Shown piece by piece: positions 20,893-33,770 of a stretch of DNA of 64,000 nt (position 1 is the first letter of the stretch; each line of letters starts with the position of its first letter). The stretch lies in the NCBI GenBank assembly GCA_029204045.2, contig CM055063.1, forward strand, positions 44,621,345-44,685,344, given 5' to 3'. The translations under genes were made by a program, and so were the position numbers. This DNA is from Tillandsia leiboldiana (taxonomy: Eukaryota; Streptophyta; Magnoliopsida; Poales; Bromeliaceae). The notes under the pieces are model-generated. The model worked only from the letters and a program-made list of their open reading frames with translations. It searched no databases and was not told the origin of the DNA.

Positions 20893-22431
20893 CACGGGCG
20901 CCACCCGCGGGTGTGCGCGCCGCGCGGCTTCACGCCGAGCGGGGCACCCGCGGGCGGCGGCGCCCGCGCGAGCGACACTGCACGGGCGCCACCCGCGGGT
21001 GTGCGCGCCGCGCGGCTTCATGCCGTGCGGGGCACCCACGGGCGGTGACGCCGCGCAGGCAGCATCGCGCGGGGAGCAACCGTGCGTCGTGAACACGCCG
21101 CTACGTGATTTCCGTTACGTCGTCAGGTTTGGGTCTCGTTTTGCGGCATGGTTTGATTTATCGTTCTTTTGGGGGCTTCTTTAGGTCCAGGTGCTGAGCG
21201 GGAGGGTGTCAAAGTTCAAGGTGTCCCGATCATCACGCATCAAGATGGGTATCCTCGCAATAAGTGCTGAATGTCATCATTATAACAAGTATAATAACAA
21301 GCCTAATAAAGTAGATGAATTGTATTAACTGTTTAAACCCATCGCATGAGTATTTCCTGTTCTTCCATTATTAACTGTGGCGACTGAGTGTCGCGGTGAT
21401 TGTTACACGCCGGTTTCGGCTATTATGTTCTTGGATGCTTACACGCACACCGGCGGTTTGGCCACCGATTGGGTGTACTTTTCCGGAATTGTGGTACGTT
21501 GACCCGTGTACCCCACGAAAGTAAAGGTGTCGAGTGGGGACCCCTCGCGCTCGCTATAGGTGCAGCACTAGCACCGTGGAGGGGTTAAAAGCATTACGCA
21601 AGTAAAGTGATCGTTCACGAGGGGGTCTTTAGACCTTCCGACAGGTATTATGTAAAAAAATCAAGGGATGTGGTGACTCATGAGGGGAAAAGCGAAAGGT
21701 TCCGGTGTATTCGGTTCGTCTTAACAATACTTTTATTGCTTTGATCATCTACTTTATTTGTCACTGACTTTCCCACACTGTGACAGGTCCGACTAGGTGT
21801 AGTAGCCGGGACGATGGTGAGGCAGCGTCTAGAGGACATTAGCCATTGAGGCTTCACATTATCGTTTGTTTGGGTTTATCTCATTTCCTTTCTTGTTTAA
21901 CTGTTAAGTTTCATTTGCTTGATTGTGGACCATTATGGATGTTGGATGGATAGTTAATTTGGTATTGTGGACTTGATATACTCGTATGGACTTATATGCG
22001 GCATGTTTTTACACTAAACAAAAGGGTTTCAAAAATACTTTCCAAAACCAAGTGTCGTGTGGGCACTATCTTGAAAACTCTGGATTTATCTTTTCAAAAG
22101 ATGCAGCCGCCTAATTGAGACTCGCGGAATTACTTTGGGATTTAGGTGTCATTTAGACACCGTTCGTAAATCTGCAGTCTCATCTTGATGTTGTGAATGA
22201 AACCTTAAGTTTATGGATAAAAGTAGTACTCTCCATCAATGTATTCATTGTGACTATGTGGTTAAAGAATAATGTTGTAAATGTGACGCCGTGCGATACA
22301 AAGGAGACTCTGTCCGTTTAAAGAGTGAATTTGTATATGTGGCGGGTCTGACGCGCACCGGCAGGAGGGGTTGTTAAGAAAAAAAAATATGTACGTTTTC
22401 CGCTAATCCTTAAAACCTCCGGGGCGTGACA
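20893..22431 (+). mobile_element. Gyp-A 3' LTR, right part, first copy
   Basis: This continues the LTR broken at 1851, first with the GC-rich minisatellite (to about 21060) and then single-copy LTR sequence. It ends CTCCGGGGCGTGACA at 22431. The segment 21370-21660 (GTGTCGCGGTGATTG, CACACCGGCGGTTTGGCC) aligns in reverse with 57600-57870. The 3' end aligns with the reverse of 56825-56960. No gene. Confidence 0.87.
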
Positions 22432-23990
22432 TAGAGTCAGTGTAACTCTAAGTTAAAAATGGAACGAAAAAATAGAGTTAAGTTAACTCTAGGATTCAGT
22501 GAGGAATCAGGAATGTGGATAAGATCCCAAGGTTAAAGAATTAAACAAATATAACCCCTAGAAAGTCATAGGTGGTCTGGGCAAATGGACAATAACTTTA
22601 ACTTCAATTTGAGTTAAATAATGAAGGTGAAATGTTTAAGAGTCCAGAGACTCTCTAGTTATCTTTATGGCGAGACCTAGGATAAGAGGTAAATTGTTTT
22701 AAAAGGGCAAAGTTTAAAAGCAAGCTAAAAGTGGCTAAAAAGCATAAAGAGAATGTAAATGGCGCCTTCGAATTTGAGACTCGTCATTGTGGAGCAGGAC
22801 TCCCCGGCAGTTACCCGTCGGACGAGTACTTTCGAAAGGCTAAAAGTGAAAGTAAGGAGAGCTAGATGCTCAAAGGAAAGAGAAGAGATTCGCCAGTGGC
22901 AAAAAGGGAGCTATAAGCTCGAATAAGAAAGAAAGCACGTGTTTAAGTGCAAGAGGCTAAGAACTAAAGTAAAAGGAAAAGGGAAAAAGAAAAGAAAAGA
23001 AAGAAATATAAAGATAAAAAACGGGCGGACCTACGGTGAGAAACGCGGCCCATGTTGGAGTTGCAGGCAGTGCCCCTCTCCCGGGTAGAGACCATTCGGG
23101 ACGTTTCTTCCGTAGGACGGGGTAACACTTGCGGGTGTTATCGGCTACCTTAGAAATCTTATCTTATGGTAGCAGGACTACCGGGCTGGGGCCCGTTGGA
23201 TAAAATTTCTGAGGGTTAACTTTGAACTAAAGCACCAGAATTTAAAGAATAAAGAGAAATAGAGTGCCCAGGTGCCGGGTTAGTTTAACCCTGTGTACAG
23301 CGGCATTGTGGCCGAGTTGGTGCTTAGTAGCCTAGTATGACTAGACAGAGTAGTGCTGGGTCGATGAGTATACACCAGTAGTGTAGTGATAATGTATTTG
23401 CATAGCCGCATTTTGATATTGAGGATTTTAGATTCCTAGCGCACTATTGTTATTGCTTCCATTGGACAAGTGGTGTAGGACACTTTTTCTCGGTGGTTGA
23501 ACCCACTGGGAACTCTGTCGTAGTTCTCACCCCCCTTGGGTGACCTCCCCACAGGTTCAGGTATGGAGACAGCGATCGAGACGGTTCAGGTGCAGACGCG
23601 AGGCATACGACAGGGGCAAGAGCCCAGCAGCATAGAGACCTAGAGGGTCTAGCAGAGGTATCCTTTTTATATATTTCTTCTTCAGTGAACCTTGTATGGT
23701 GAGGAAATTATGTAAAACATTTGTAATAATTTTATTTGCAAGTTCAGAAATGTAAAAGCATAAATTTAATTCATGGTTCACTCTTCTATGCTTTCATTTC
23801 CGCTTTAACTATTGTTATTGAATGAAAGTTTAAATTAGTAGTGATTTTTATTACTCTGATATTGAGCTTCCGCATACACTTGTTGTATTATTATGGATGT
23901 TACCTTCCTTTCGGGTAGTGAAAGGTCATACCCGATTGGCGGGTCTGTTGGCGTGCCGAACCGTACAAATTGGCGGACTCGGGCGTGACA
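22432..23990 (+). mobile_element. Gyp-C LTR right portion, first copy
   Basis: This lies between the end of Gyp-A and Sire-2 gag. It ends GGCGGACTCGGGCGTGACA and contains the CCCACTGGGAACT...TAGTTCTCACC motif (23503-23530) seen in Gyp-B LTRs, so it is a related gypsy LTR. Its left part lies beyond Gyp-A, outside the window. The sequence on the right (AGGTGAGGTAGG) is Sire-2 gag, so the target duplication is predicted to be AGGTG. The middle (22740-23060) is purine-rich. No gene. Confidence 0.7.
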
Positions 23991-25313
23991 AGGTGAGGTA
24001 GGCTTGTTGTCGTTAATGCATTGAATTCCGTCGTCGGAGGAGGAGACACCGACTGGGGCACAAAAATTGTTCCAACTCGAACTAGGACTGTCTCCAGTTC
24101 GATTGTATCCAAGGCCCAAACGATTTGTTTGACCAAGACCAAGCATCTTTATCCACTTGCTCTTTCCAGAAGAAAATCGCTTCAATCATCCTTAATTGGA
24201 AAATGGTCTTCGTCATTCCATCTTTTCTGACGAGCCTCGGAGTAAAGCTTTCAAGAAGTAATTTGCTTTATCCACCAGTTTGATGTGTTCCTTCTCGAAA
24301 TGCTCATTTTTCCTCTTGAAGGGAAACATTTACTTTGATCAGTTATCCGTTCCACGTCAAGAGCGTTTGATAGAGAAGTTGCCCTTTTGCTTCTTCTTCA
24401 AGATCCAATCTTCTTCTCAAACCCTTGTTTTGCTTTGCCAGTTTCTTTGAATCCTTTTAAAAGTTTATGGTAGGCAAAAGCAAAGTCTTCAACCTTCGGA
24501 ATTACTCGATTCATCGTCCGTTGCATTCCTTTCAACTTGGGAGGAGTTGACAATGAATCGGATGTACTTGCCAAAAGCATACAAGGTGAAGTTGTGGACG
24601 CGTGGAATGCCATTGCGTTGTTTTCATCCATCACTAGAAGATGACTCATTGGATGTTGAGTGTCATCCCAAGTGACGGCTTGCATCGCCTTCTTCTTCGA
24701 CGGATTCTTATTGGGACACTACTCCGTTGAGATGTGACCGTAGCCTCGGCACTTGAAGCATGGACTTGTCCCTTCGAGCTTTTCTTGTCCTTTGAAAAAC
24801 TCTCTTGCTTTCTTGACTTAAAGCTTGAATTTCCTTTGCTTTCTTTCTTCGACTTTACGAAGGATGAAGTTTTGCTAGAATTACCCCTTCGAAACTTCGG
24901 GCGAAATTTCCTCGTCAAGAGCGCAGTTGCTTCTCGAAATCCTCCATTGATAGGTTCTCGCCATCGGCTGAGAAGGATGAATCCGTGTCTTCTTCTTTTG
25001 TTATTTTCAACGCAAAACCTGAAGTCTTAGAAGAAGATAACTTTCCAGAATAATAGTTAGTAGGAATGTCATTTCATAAGTTTGAAGAGCACCTACTATT
25101 CTTCTACACGGATTTCGTCCGGGTGTTTAACTGTTTCAATGGCTGCAACCTTTGGGCGAAATCTTTAGGAAGAGTCCTGATAATCTTTCTTATAACTTTA
25201 GATTCGGAATTTTCTCTCCCAAGTTTAGCACATTATGTACATATCTTTCAATCGTGTATATACTGTGAAAGATTCATTTTTCTGGCCCGTAAAAATTGAG
25301 TCAAATTTGCTCG
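23991..25313 (-). pseudogene. Sire-2 gag fragment, first copy, at contig end
   Basis: Repeats 39757-41090 with many single-base losses and gains, denser toward the gap (for example 25225-25260). The gag zinc-knuckle region (near 24750) and the Ser-rich linker can be traced but no frame is open. The lower quality next to the gap suggests poorly polished sequence. Confidence 0.82.
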
Positions 25314-25314
25314 A

Positions 25315-25414
25315 NNNNNNNNNNNNNNNNNNNNNNNNNNNNNNNNNNNNNNNNNNNNNNNNNNNNNNNNNNNNNNNNNNNNNNNNNNNNNNNNNNNNNN
25401 NNNNNNNNNNNNNN
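25315..25414. other. Assembly gap of 100 N
   Basis: Exactly 100 unknown bases, the usual fixed length for a scaffold join of unknown size. The left flank ends at the position equivalent to 41090. The right flank begins at the position equivalent to 9485. Confidence 0.98.
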
Positions 25415-25519
25415 CTGTAGTACTTTTCTTGCAGGAAGGACGCTTCGCCTATGCGGGTTTGGCATAGTGGGCGGATTCTGTTGGCGAGCCGGTCGCAGTT
25501 TCGAACCCCGGGCGTGACA
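25415..25519 (+). mobile_element. Tail of outer Gyp-B solo LTR, second copy
   Basis: Equivalent to 9485-9591 and ending GGCGTGACA. The following TCGTC (25520-25524) corresponds to the TCTTC target duplication of the first copy. Confidence 0.85.
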
Positions 25520-26545
25520 TCGTCTCCGCTCGCTCCGCAACACGCCTCGAATCCACGATTTGCGTCCAACGCCGAATCCATGGCGTCCAACGTCGAATCC
25601 ACGACGTCTGACCGAATCCACGGCGTCCACCAAGTAGTACGTTTCGATCACAACTAATCGTACCTCGGTCCGAATCCACGAGAGCGGTAGCACCTTGAAT
25701 CCACAAGGCCACGCGAATCCGCGCGCCGATTTTGGAGAAAATCGTTGTTTTGTTGGTGGTGATGATCCGCCGAATACTTAGATCAAAGATAGATCGGAAA
25801 TACCATCTAAGTAGTCATTAATTTGATTCTACTCAAAATCTGAGTATGAAAACCTAGAATCAAATTAATTAACATAGATGAAGAACATGGAATTAAATCT
25901 AGTTATTTCCTTTCTTCTCTATATGTGTGGATTTATAAGTTTTTCTCCGTTAATATTTTTCCGTCATTTCTCGAAGTATAAAACTTATCGTGGATTACCC
26001 TAAAAGATAGAATTAGGGTTTATTTATAGGTTAGAAACCATTGGAAGAGGATAAGAATAAAAACTAACTTTATCTGGAAATTTTCGGGTCGACAGTCCGG
26101 ACTGGAATAAGTGTGATTCGGACTGTCGTCAATAAACAGAACATTTCCAGAAAACCATGTTCGGGGTCCAGACTGAAGTAACCACGGTCCGGACTGTTCA
26201 TGCAGTTTATGCAAAATCCACGTTCGGGGGTCCGGACTGAAGCAGATGTGTTCCGGACTGGATTTGCGCATGAACTACCCTATGTTCAGTGTCCGGACTG
26301 TAGTACCCTGATCCGGATCCTGAACATATAACATGTCCAGTTTTTAATTTTTATGCGACTAAAAACCCATCCAAGTGTTTCTACATTATAAGAAGTATTC
26401 GGATCACCAAGATTGTTTAGTTAAACTTACCTGATCCTTTTGAATTCTTCTTTCTTGAGATTGAGGTAAATGATTCAACCATCTTCATCTTCAATCTTCA
26501 AGACTTAACCATTTCACGAAATACGCCAAAACAAAATCCTTAACA
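25520..26545 (-). mobile_element. Sire-1 3' LTR inner part, second copy
   Basis: Same content as 9592-10617: palindrome array at 26090-26320, TATAAATAAA on the minus strand near 26018-26027, and CTTAACA end at 26545 followed by the PPT (minus CCAAAGGGGGAGAT). Confidence 0.9.
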
Positions 26546-27212
26546 ATCTCCCCCTTTGGCGGTTTCGTGACCAAACATAAATCCACTTAAGAAAATTCAA
26601 AAAGATATTTTGTTGCTATCATCATACAACAAAAATTTACATTTGAGATCCAAAAAGAATACATGAGATAAACTCCTAAAACAAACTCTAGACTTAGACA
26701 TTTGTACTCTCTGCAAAAAGAAGTAATTCTTGACAAGAGAAATCGTTAGATACCTCAAGAATTTGACATTCAAAAAACCAACCAGAGAGAAGTTTATACT
26801 CATATGACATTTATGAAAGCAATATGTATTATGATACAAATCAGAGATAGACATATCTTCTAAGCAATAAATTCCAAATGTCATAAGTTTGTTAGTCAAC
26901 AACAACTTGTTAGAAATATTACATGCCCAAATAGTTAGTCAAATAGTTAGTCGAGACATGCAATTATTCACAATACAAAACCAAAGTTGTTGTATACTTA
27001 CCTCCAAAGTTCAAAGTTCAAAGTTCTGACATCACACATCACAGTGTTAGTGTTTGACCAGTTCAAATCTCTCTCCCCCTTTTTGTCACCAAACTGAGCC
27101 AAAATTACAAAATGAAAGGGAGTTAAAAAGTTCAAAATGAAAATATAAGAACTAAGATTAAAAACCTGCAGAACAACAAAAACAAAAAGTTGTTAGAACA
27201 CCAAAAGGAAGA

Positions 27213-28631
27213 TCATTCTGAATCTTCAGAACTGGTACAGCCGAGTTTTTGAAATATCTTTTTCAATATCTTGTTCATGGACATCTGTTCCTTCTTTAGA
27301 TCTCCTATGTCGGCTTTCATTGCAACGAATTCGTTAGACATTCGTTCTTGTTCTGAAAAAAGTCGTTGTTGCTCTCGGTAAATAGAGGTAACAGAGGCAT
27401 CATCCCCTGAAGTCGAAGCTGGTCCAGGTGGTGCTGAAGCTGTTGCTGCTGTTTTTGCTGCTGCTGTTGATGTTGAGGGTCTCTGTCCGCGAGGAGGTGT
27501 TGGAGGCGCATCCTGTCTTTGCGAGAGGGACTTCACAATAGTTGTATCGTTGATAGTTCCCAAGCTATGCATGTAAGCCGACGATGAAATATCGACTTTA
27601 AATTTCTTCAAAATTCGCATAATGATTATTGGGAAGGGAAGTCGCTCTGTAGGATGGGCATGTTCTACATACCGCGCCATCCTCGACCAGATGAGATAGG
27701 GAATGTTGAAATTAGATCCCATGGCTGCTGTGGGGTTTCCAAGAAGGTAGAGAAACAGCATCCTATCCCATCTCAGAACTTTTGTTTGCATGTTTGGCAA
27801 AATGTTGTAGCAAACTATAAAGTTCAGGTAGCGATACTCTGGTCGAAGTTCTTTTGAAAAGATTGAATTTCCCGTCGACTGAGTATCAGGAAGACATATC
27901 CCATTAACAACCACTCTCCAGGTGGTGTTGCTAAAAACATGACCCTTTAGGTAATGAACTCCATCAACCCGGGCCTTCATTCCTAACACCTCTCCAATTA
28001 ATTGAGGTGTAATCTTGATCTTAACATTTCTAACTGTCGTTAGAAATTCTCGTGGTCCGTCCTCAAGATCAACCAACTTTGATGAATTCTGATAAAACAT
28101 CCTGACTAGGTGAAGACAATATCCAAGATTGTCCGGGAAATTGCAAATGGGTGCAAGTCCCGCTTGATCAAAAAGAGTCCCAAACAATGCAGAGCGCTCT
28201 TTTAAAGCTTTGCCGTTCACATGGCGCTCGCCAATGCATTCTCTTTTCTCAAAATCCTTAATCCTCTCAGAGCTTATGAAGTCTTGTGGAGGAGGCTTGC
28301 TTGCAAGTGGCTCTTCAATAGATATACCTCGAGCACTCCCTCTTTTTCGGGCAACGCTCTTTCTTTTTGTCTTAGCTGGACTTGGTTCCATTGGGGCTTT
28401 CCCCTTTTCAGCGGCGGTAAGCGGAGTCTGCGCCTTCGAGGTTGCAGCAGGGGCTTTCCCCTTTGAGGCAGTAGGTGCAATGCCTTCTACCAAAAGCTCA
28501 TCCCAGTCAATGGAATCTGTCTCAGATCCTGAGTCCGAACTGTCTTTTGTTCTCTTAGCCCTCTTGGACTTGTTTGTTGCTCTTGTATTCACCATGGCAA
28601 CCAGAAGAACAATTATCCATGCAAACACCAT
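27213..28631 (-). CDS. Sire-1 third ORF, 472 aa, second copy
   Basis: Identical in length and apparently in sequence to 11287-12705; see that entry for domains. It is the only long frame of the element without a break. The predicted intron (28664-29046; GTAAGT at 29046-29041) and the CCGGA motif array with TATA-like TTTTATATG (29164-29272) repeat the arrangement of the first copy. Products of such ORFs in Sireviruses have no proven function. Confidence 0.8.
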   Translation of the reverse strand: MVFAWIIVLLVAMVNTRATNKSKRAKRTKDSSDSGSETDSIDWDELLVEGIAPTASKGKAPAATSKAQTPLTAAEKGKAPMEPSPAKTKRKSVARKRGSARGISIEEPLASKPPPQDFISSERIKDFEKRECIGERHVNGKALKERSALFGTLFDQAGLAPICNFPDNLGYCLHLVRMFYQNSSKLVDLEDGPREFLTTVRNVKIKITPQLIGEVLGMKARVDGVHYLKGHVFSNTTWRVVVNGICLPDTQSTGNSIFSKELRPEYRYLNFIVCYNILPNMQTKVLRWDRMLFLYLLGNPTAAMGSNFNIPYLIWSRMARYVEHAHPTERLPFPIIIMRILKKFKVDISSSAYMHSLGTINDTTIVKSLSQRQDAPPTPPRGQRPSTSTAAAKTAATASAPPGPASTSGDDASVTSIYREQQRLFSEQERMSNEFVAMKADIGDLKKEQMSMNKILKKIFQKLGCTSSEDSE

Positions 28632-28663
28632 TGTTGCTGCTAGTGCTTAAGAAATTGAGAAAC

Positions 28664-29272
28664 CTGTGAGCAAGAACTCAAGGACACGAAAAAATTGTTT
28701 ATTTTCAAAAATTTGAAAAATTGTACCCAAACAATCATTATCATGTAGAGAGACTAGGAATCAGATTAGTTTTGCAAAAAGAATTTTAAAAATAGATCAA
28801 TCCCATGATTTTCAAAAATTCTCATTATATGCCCTAAAACCGAATTTTCAGAAATCGAAGCCTAAAAATCCGTTAATCAAGAGAATACCAAGCATATAAA
28901 CAAAACTAATCTACTCAGAGTTCTTATTTCAAAAGAAATTTGACCAAAAACCATCTAGAATCGAATTCAACCCATTATTTTCATTCACGTTTTGAGCAAC
29001 AATGTAAAAACAGTGGAAAAATCGAATTTTGATCAAAGAAACTTACTTGAATCCGAAAAACTCGAGTTAGAAAGGCTCCAAATTGGTTGTTTTCTAGTGA
29101 GAGAAACTCTGGAGGCTTGGAAACAAAAGATTGTTGTAAAAAGAAATCAAAACCCTTTTGTTTCATATAAAACCCAAGCCGCGGTCCGGAACGGATCAAG
29201 AATCCAGTCCGGATCGGCTACCCGCAGAGAATTCTGCGTTCGGGATCCGGAACAGGAATTCCAGTCCGGATC
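28664..29272 (-). promoter_or_regulatory. Candidate ORF3 promoter and 5'-UTR intron, second copy
   Basis: Motifs CAGTCCGGATC (29205, 29262), GATCCGGAAC (29244) and GGTCCGGAAC (29183) come first on the minus strand. The TATA-like box follows (29164-29173), then donor GTAAGT (29046) and acceptor CTCACAG (28664). It differs from the first copy by one base in the intron. Confidence 0.45.
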
Positions 29273-30201
29273 GGCTCCAACTTTTTCTTCAGAAAAATTT
29301 AGAAAAATTTCAGAAAATCCAGAAAAGGTATGTAAGCACTTTTGCATGTCAACTTTAAACAAAAGTCATCGTTTCATATCAAGATAAATAGATTATGCTA
29401 AATCTATCAATAATACTCAAGTAATGAAACGAAAATTTATAAAAATTAAATCCTTTAAAGTTGAACAAGTTCAATGACATCTATCATGATCTTATGAGTA
29501 ATGCGTTTATCAAATCATCAATATGGTAAAGAAATGAAGTACCAAGATTGATAGATGTTTGAAATCCCAAATAAGTTAGATAATATATCTAATCAATTTA
29601 TTGTTAGGAGTGGCTCTTTGAGCATCTTTCAATAAAATCCCCACCTTATACCAACCTTGGAATTTGACAGAGTCAAGTATTCCAAAATGCATTTTATCTA
29701 ATCAACTCGAAAAACCATGCTTGGTATACATGTGGTAGCTGCACACAGTACTCGGACGACCGAGGTGGTAGCTCTTTCCTCCATGTGGTGGTAGTTTTCA
29801 CACTCCTCATTGGCATGTAACTCTTTCCACATCTTTTGAGCATAAAAATTTTGATAAACTCCCCCTCAATTGGCTATCAATTATCTAAGATATGAGGTAT
29901 TCAACCAAAAATTGATCTCGAGTTTCATACTTAACTCAATTTTCAAATATGATAAAAACTATACCAAGAGATCGTATGAGAGAGAAATTGACTTTGATCA
30001 ATTAAAGATGACTTAATTGACATAAATGATCATTGCATCAAATGAATTATTATGATATCCAGAGCATAATAAATTTCTAAATATATGAAAGGATGCAAGT
30101 AAAGTCAATTACATATGCTCAATTAATGTTCTATGTACAAACATAGATAAGGAACAAAAACTCAAAACAAAACCTAACCTAAGCAATGATTTCAAAAAGT
30201 G

Positions 30202-31407
30202 TTATTTCAAAGAAAGCATTCCAATTGCTTTACGTAAATGAATAAACCGTTTTTGATCCAAAGGTTTTGTTAAAATGTCAGCTAATTGATCTTTAGTTGA
30301 AATATAGGAAATTTGAAGAATATTTGATTCAACTGGCTCTCTTAGAAAATGATATCTAAATTCAATGTGTTTTGTTCTCGAGTGCAACACAGGATTTTTA
30401 GAAATATTTATAGCACTTGTGTTGTCACAAAGAATAGCTACCGAAGTTGCTGAAATTCGAAAGTCGCTCAACACGCTTTTCATCCAAATGAGTTGAGTTG
30501 AACAACTACCTGCTGAAATATATTCCGCTTCGGCAGTCGAGAGTGCAATGCAGTTTTGCTTATTACTATGCCATGCAACAAGACAATGGCCAAGATAAAA
30601 ACATGCACCACTCGTACTCTTCCGATCATCCACAGATCCTGCCCAATCGGCATCTGAATATCCTATTATGTCTAGAGTTGTTCTCATAGGATACGAAATT
30701 CCGAAATTCAAAGTTCCTTTGACGTACCGGATGATCCTTTTCACCACTTTCAGGTGAACCTCCTTTGGTGCTGATTGATATCTCGCGTAGATCCCAACAC
30801 TAAAGGATATATCCGGGCGACTAGCCGTGAGGTAGAGTAGACTTCCAATCATGCTGCGATAAAGCTTCTCGTCTACACTTTCACTAAGAGATTCACTTCC
30901 TAATCCCTTATTGCTAGTTCCCATTGGAGTTGGAAAATCTTTAGCATTTTCTAATTCGAATTTCTTCACCAACTCCCTTGCATACTTGGATTGGCACAGA
31001 TGGATGCCTTCTTCATTTTGTTTCACTTGCAATCCAAGAAAATATGTTAGTTCGCCCATCATAGACATCTCAAATTCGCTTTCCATAGTTTTCGTGAAAT
31101 TTGAAGCATCATTGTCTCTTGTTGCACCAAATACAATGTCATCGACATAGATTTGTGCCACAATGAAGTTATCCTGATAGTGCTTCACAAAGAGAGTCTG
31201 ATCTGCTCCCCCTCGAGTATAGCCTTTCTCCAAAAGGTGCTTTGTCAACCTTTCGTACCACGCTCGCGGTGCTTGTTTTAGACCGTAAAGAGCCTTTTTC
31301 AAACGAAAAACATGGTTAGGTTGCTTATGGTCTACAAAACCTTTCGGTTGAGCCACATAAACTTCCTCGTTCAAAAACCCATTTAGAAACGTGCTCTTAA
31401 CGTCCAT
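30202..31407 (-). pseudogene. Sire-1 RT C-part and RNase H, second copy
   Basis: Same 401-codon frame as 14276-15481: YVDD at residues 87-90 and the copia RNase H with all three acidic motifs visible. A one-base indel near 31445 puts it out of frame with the upstream RT segment (ARLVAQGYSQIEGIDF). The enzyme cannot be made in one piece. Confidence 0.9.
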
Positions 31408-31589
31408 TTGAAAGAGTTTGATTTTAAAATGACAAGCAATTGCAACAAAATACGAATTGACTCGAGTCGAGCAACTGGGGCGAACGTCTCATCAAAGTCT
31501 ATACCTTCTATTTGTGAATAGCCCTGAGCAACTAGGCGTGCTTTGTTCCTGATAATGGTACCATCCTCGTTTTTCTTGTTCTTGAAAAT

Positions 31590-33770
31590 CTATTTAGTAC
31601 CAATCACGTTGTGTTGCTTAGGTGGCTTTGTTAGTTCCCAGACTTTGTTTCTTTCGAACTGATGGAGCTCTTCCTGCATTGCTTCAATCCAGTAGTCATC
31701 CTGAAGAGCTTCATCGACGTTCTTTGGTTCTACCATAGAGACGTAGCATGCGACTCCACAAACCAACTGTCTCCGAGTCCTGACTCCTTCTTGTGGGTCT
31801 CCAATAATATTTGATTCCGGATGATCCTTGGAGATACATAGCGTTTCAGGTAACGGAGTACTCGGAGGTACATATGATGATTCCAGCATATCAGATAAAC
31901 TAGAAGAACCATTAGATGCATCAACTTTATCGAAAGAATTATTATGAGAAGATGCATTTATAGGAGTATCATCATCTAGAGACATATCAGGGGTAGATTT
32001 ATCAGATGCAAAATGAAAAGCTTCATCTACTTTAACATTAATAGATTCTACCATCGTTTTAGATTCCAGGTTAAATACGCGATATGCTCTACTGTTTATA
32101 GAATAACCCATGAAGATCCCTTCGTCACTTCGAGAGTCGAATTTACCAAGATTTTCGCGATCACGCAAAATATAACAACGACTCCCAAAGATTCGTAAAT
32201 ATTTGATATTCGGTTTTCTACAAAACCATAGCTCATATGGTGTATTTAGAGTTCCCGGGCGCAAATACACTCGATTAATTACGTAGACGGCAGTGTTCAC
32301 AGCTTCAGCCCAAAAATGTAACGGGAGTTTCCGGCTATGAAGCATAACACGCGCCATCTCTTGAACAACCCTGTTTTTGCGCTCGACTACACCATTCTGC
32401 TGAGGTGTATAGGGTGCAGAGAATTCATGTTTTATGCCGTTGGAAGTGTAAAAATCAATAAATTTAGAATTGATGAATTCTCCACCTCTATCACTTCGAA
32501 CACGAACGGTCTTTTCATTTCTCTCAATCATAATACGATGACAAACCTCATGAAAAGAGTCGAAAGTATCCGCTTTCTCTTTTAAAAATGTTACCCATGA
32601 ATATCTAGAGAAATCATCAACCAAAAGAAAAATATACCAATTACCTCCGAGGCTTGGTTGACGTGTCGGCCCCATTAAGTCCATGTGCAGTAATTCTAAG
32701 TGCCGGTTGGTACCAACGTGGTTCAAGTTCTTGTGTGCAGCCCTTGATTGTTTTTCCTTTAGACAACCTCCACACACAATGTTTTCTTTAAAAGAAAGTT
32801 TAGGAACCCCCTTAACCACGTCTTTATTTGAAATCCTTGCTAGTTCTTTAAAATTTATGCGACCTAGTCTTTCATGCCAAAGAATTTTGTTATCAAGTGA
32901 AACTAGGTTACAATTTTTAGAAATTTTGTTTGAAACAACATAGCAATTATTTTCATATCTAACCCCTTTCAAAAAGAACAAATGGTCCTTATCAGTTACA
33001 ATACATTCTGCAGAGGAAAAATTAACTGAAAAACCATTATCACAAAGTTGACTTATGCTAATGAGGTTAGTCTTAAGGCCTTCAACAAATAAAACATTGT
33101 TCAAAACCGGGCCTTCTGGAATAGCAATTGTTCCCTTTCCAACAATTTTAAAAGAACGACCGTCTCCGAAAACTACAAGTCCTCCGGAGATTTCCTCTAA
33201 AGTTTGAAAACTGTTTTTTTCACCGGTCATGTGACGGGAACATCTACTATCCAGATACCAAGACGAATTATCATAAGCATGCAAAGAAGTTTGAATGACA
33301 AGACAAGGGAAGATTTCACCTTTGCGCACCCAAACCTTTTTGGACTGCGTCGGCAATGAATGTGAAGTTATTCTCCTTGGTGAAAGCGACTTGTTTGATT
33401 GATTGCTTTTCTTTGATGACGTCATCTTGTTAGATAAACTACCAAGGTTTGTTTCCTTTGAAAGGTTCTCCTTTGATTTCCGGGGAATCACCTTTTTGGT
33501 ATTTGTTGCAAGAGGTGCTTGATGTGATCTTTTCGCTCCAATCTTGTAATTTCTTCGTATGTGCCCTGCAAAACCACAACGAAAACATACCTTTGAACTT
33601 GAAGAACCCGCAATAGGTGAGGTAGGCTTGTTGTCGTTGTATGCAGTGATTTCCGTCGTTGGAGGAGGAGATACCGACTGGGGCACAAAAACTGTTCCAA
33701 CCGAACTAGGACTGTCTCCAGTTCGATTGTATCCAAGGCCGAAACGGTTTGTTTGACCAAGACCAAGCAT
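31590..33770 (-). pseudogene. Sire-1 protease-integrase-RT start, 726 codons
   Basis: Domains in order are a gag C-terminal zinc-knuckle remnant (residues 62-75, last Cys absent), aspartic protease around WYLDSRCSRHMTG (171-183), GAG-pre-integrase zinc region (His299, Cys333, Cys336), integrase core and the beginning of RT. The core has Asp364, Asp427 and Glu463, with 35 residues between the last two, which is the standard D,D-35-E form. Oddities: the protease DSG triad reads DSR (174-176); the second zinc His is Arg (304); a TAG at 31590-31592 stands where the family has Trp (GTKW). It follows gag in the same frame, separated only by TAG at 33771-33773, so gag-pol was once a single frame. 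Confidence 0.9.

Larger units (their letters stand above)
9485..25313 (+). repeat. Large direct repeat, copy 1 (probable unmerged contig overlap)
   Basis: The whole block, from 106 bp before the end of the outer Gyp-B LTR to within Sire-2 gag, is repeated in the same order at 25415-41090. Boundaries coincide with the gap on both sides. Identity is near complete from 9600 to 14500. It drops toward 25313 through single-base indels. Confidence 0.9.

Noticed and set aside
25225..25693. Frames running through the N gap
   Set aside because: They include 100 unknown bases and join unrelated sequence (Sire-2 gag and a Gyp-B LTR).
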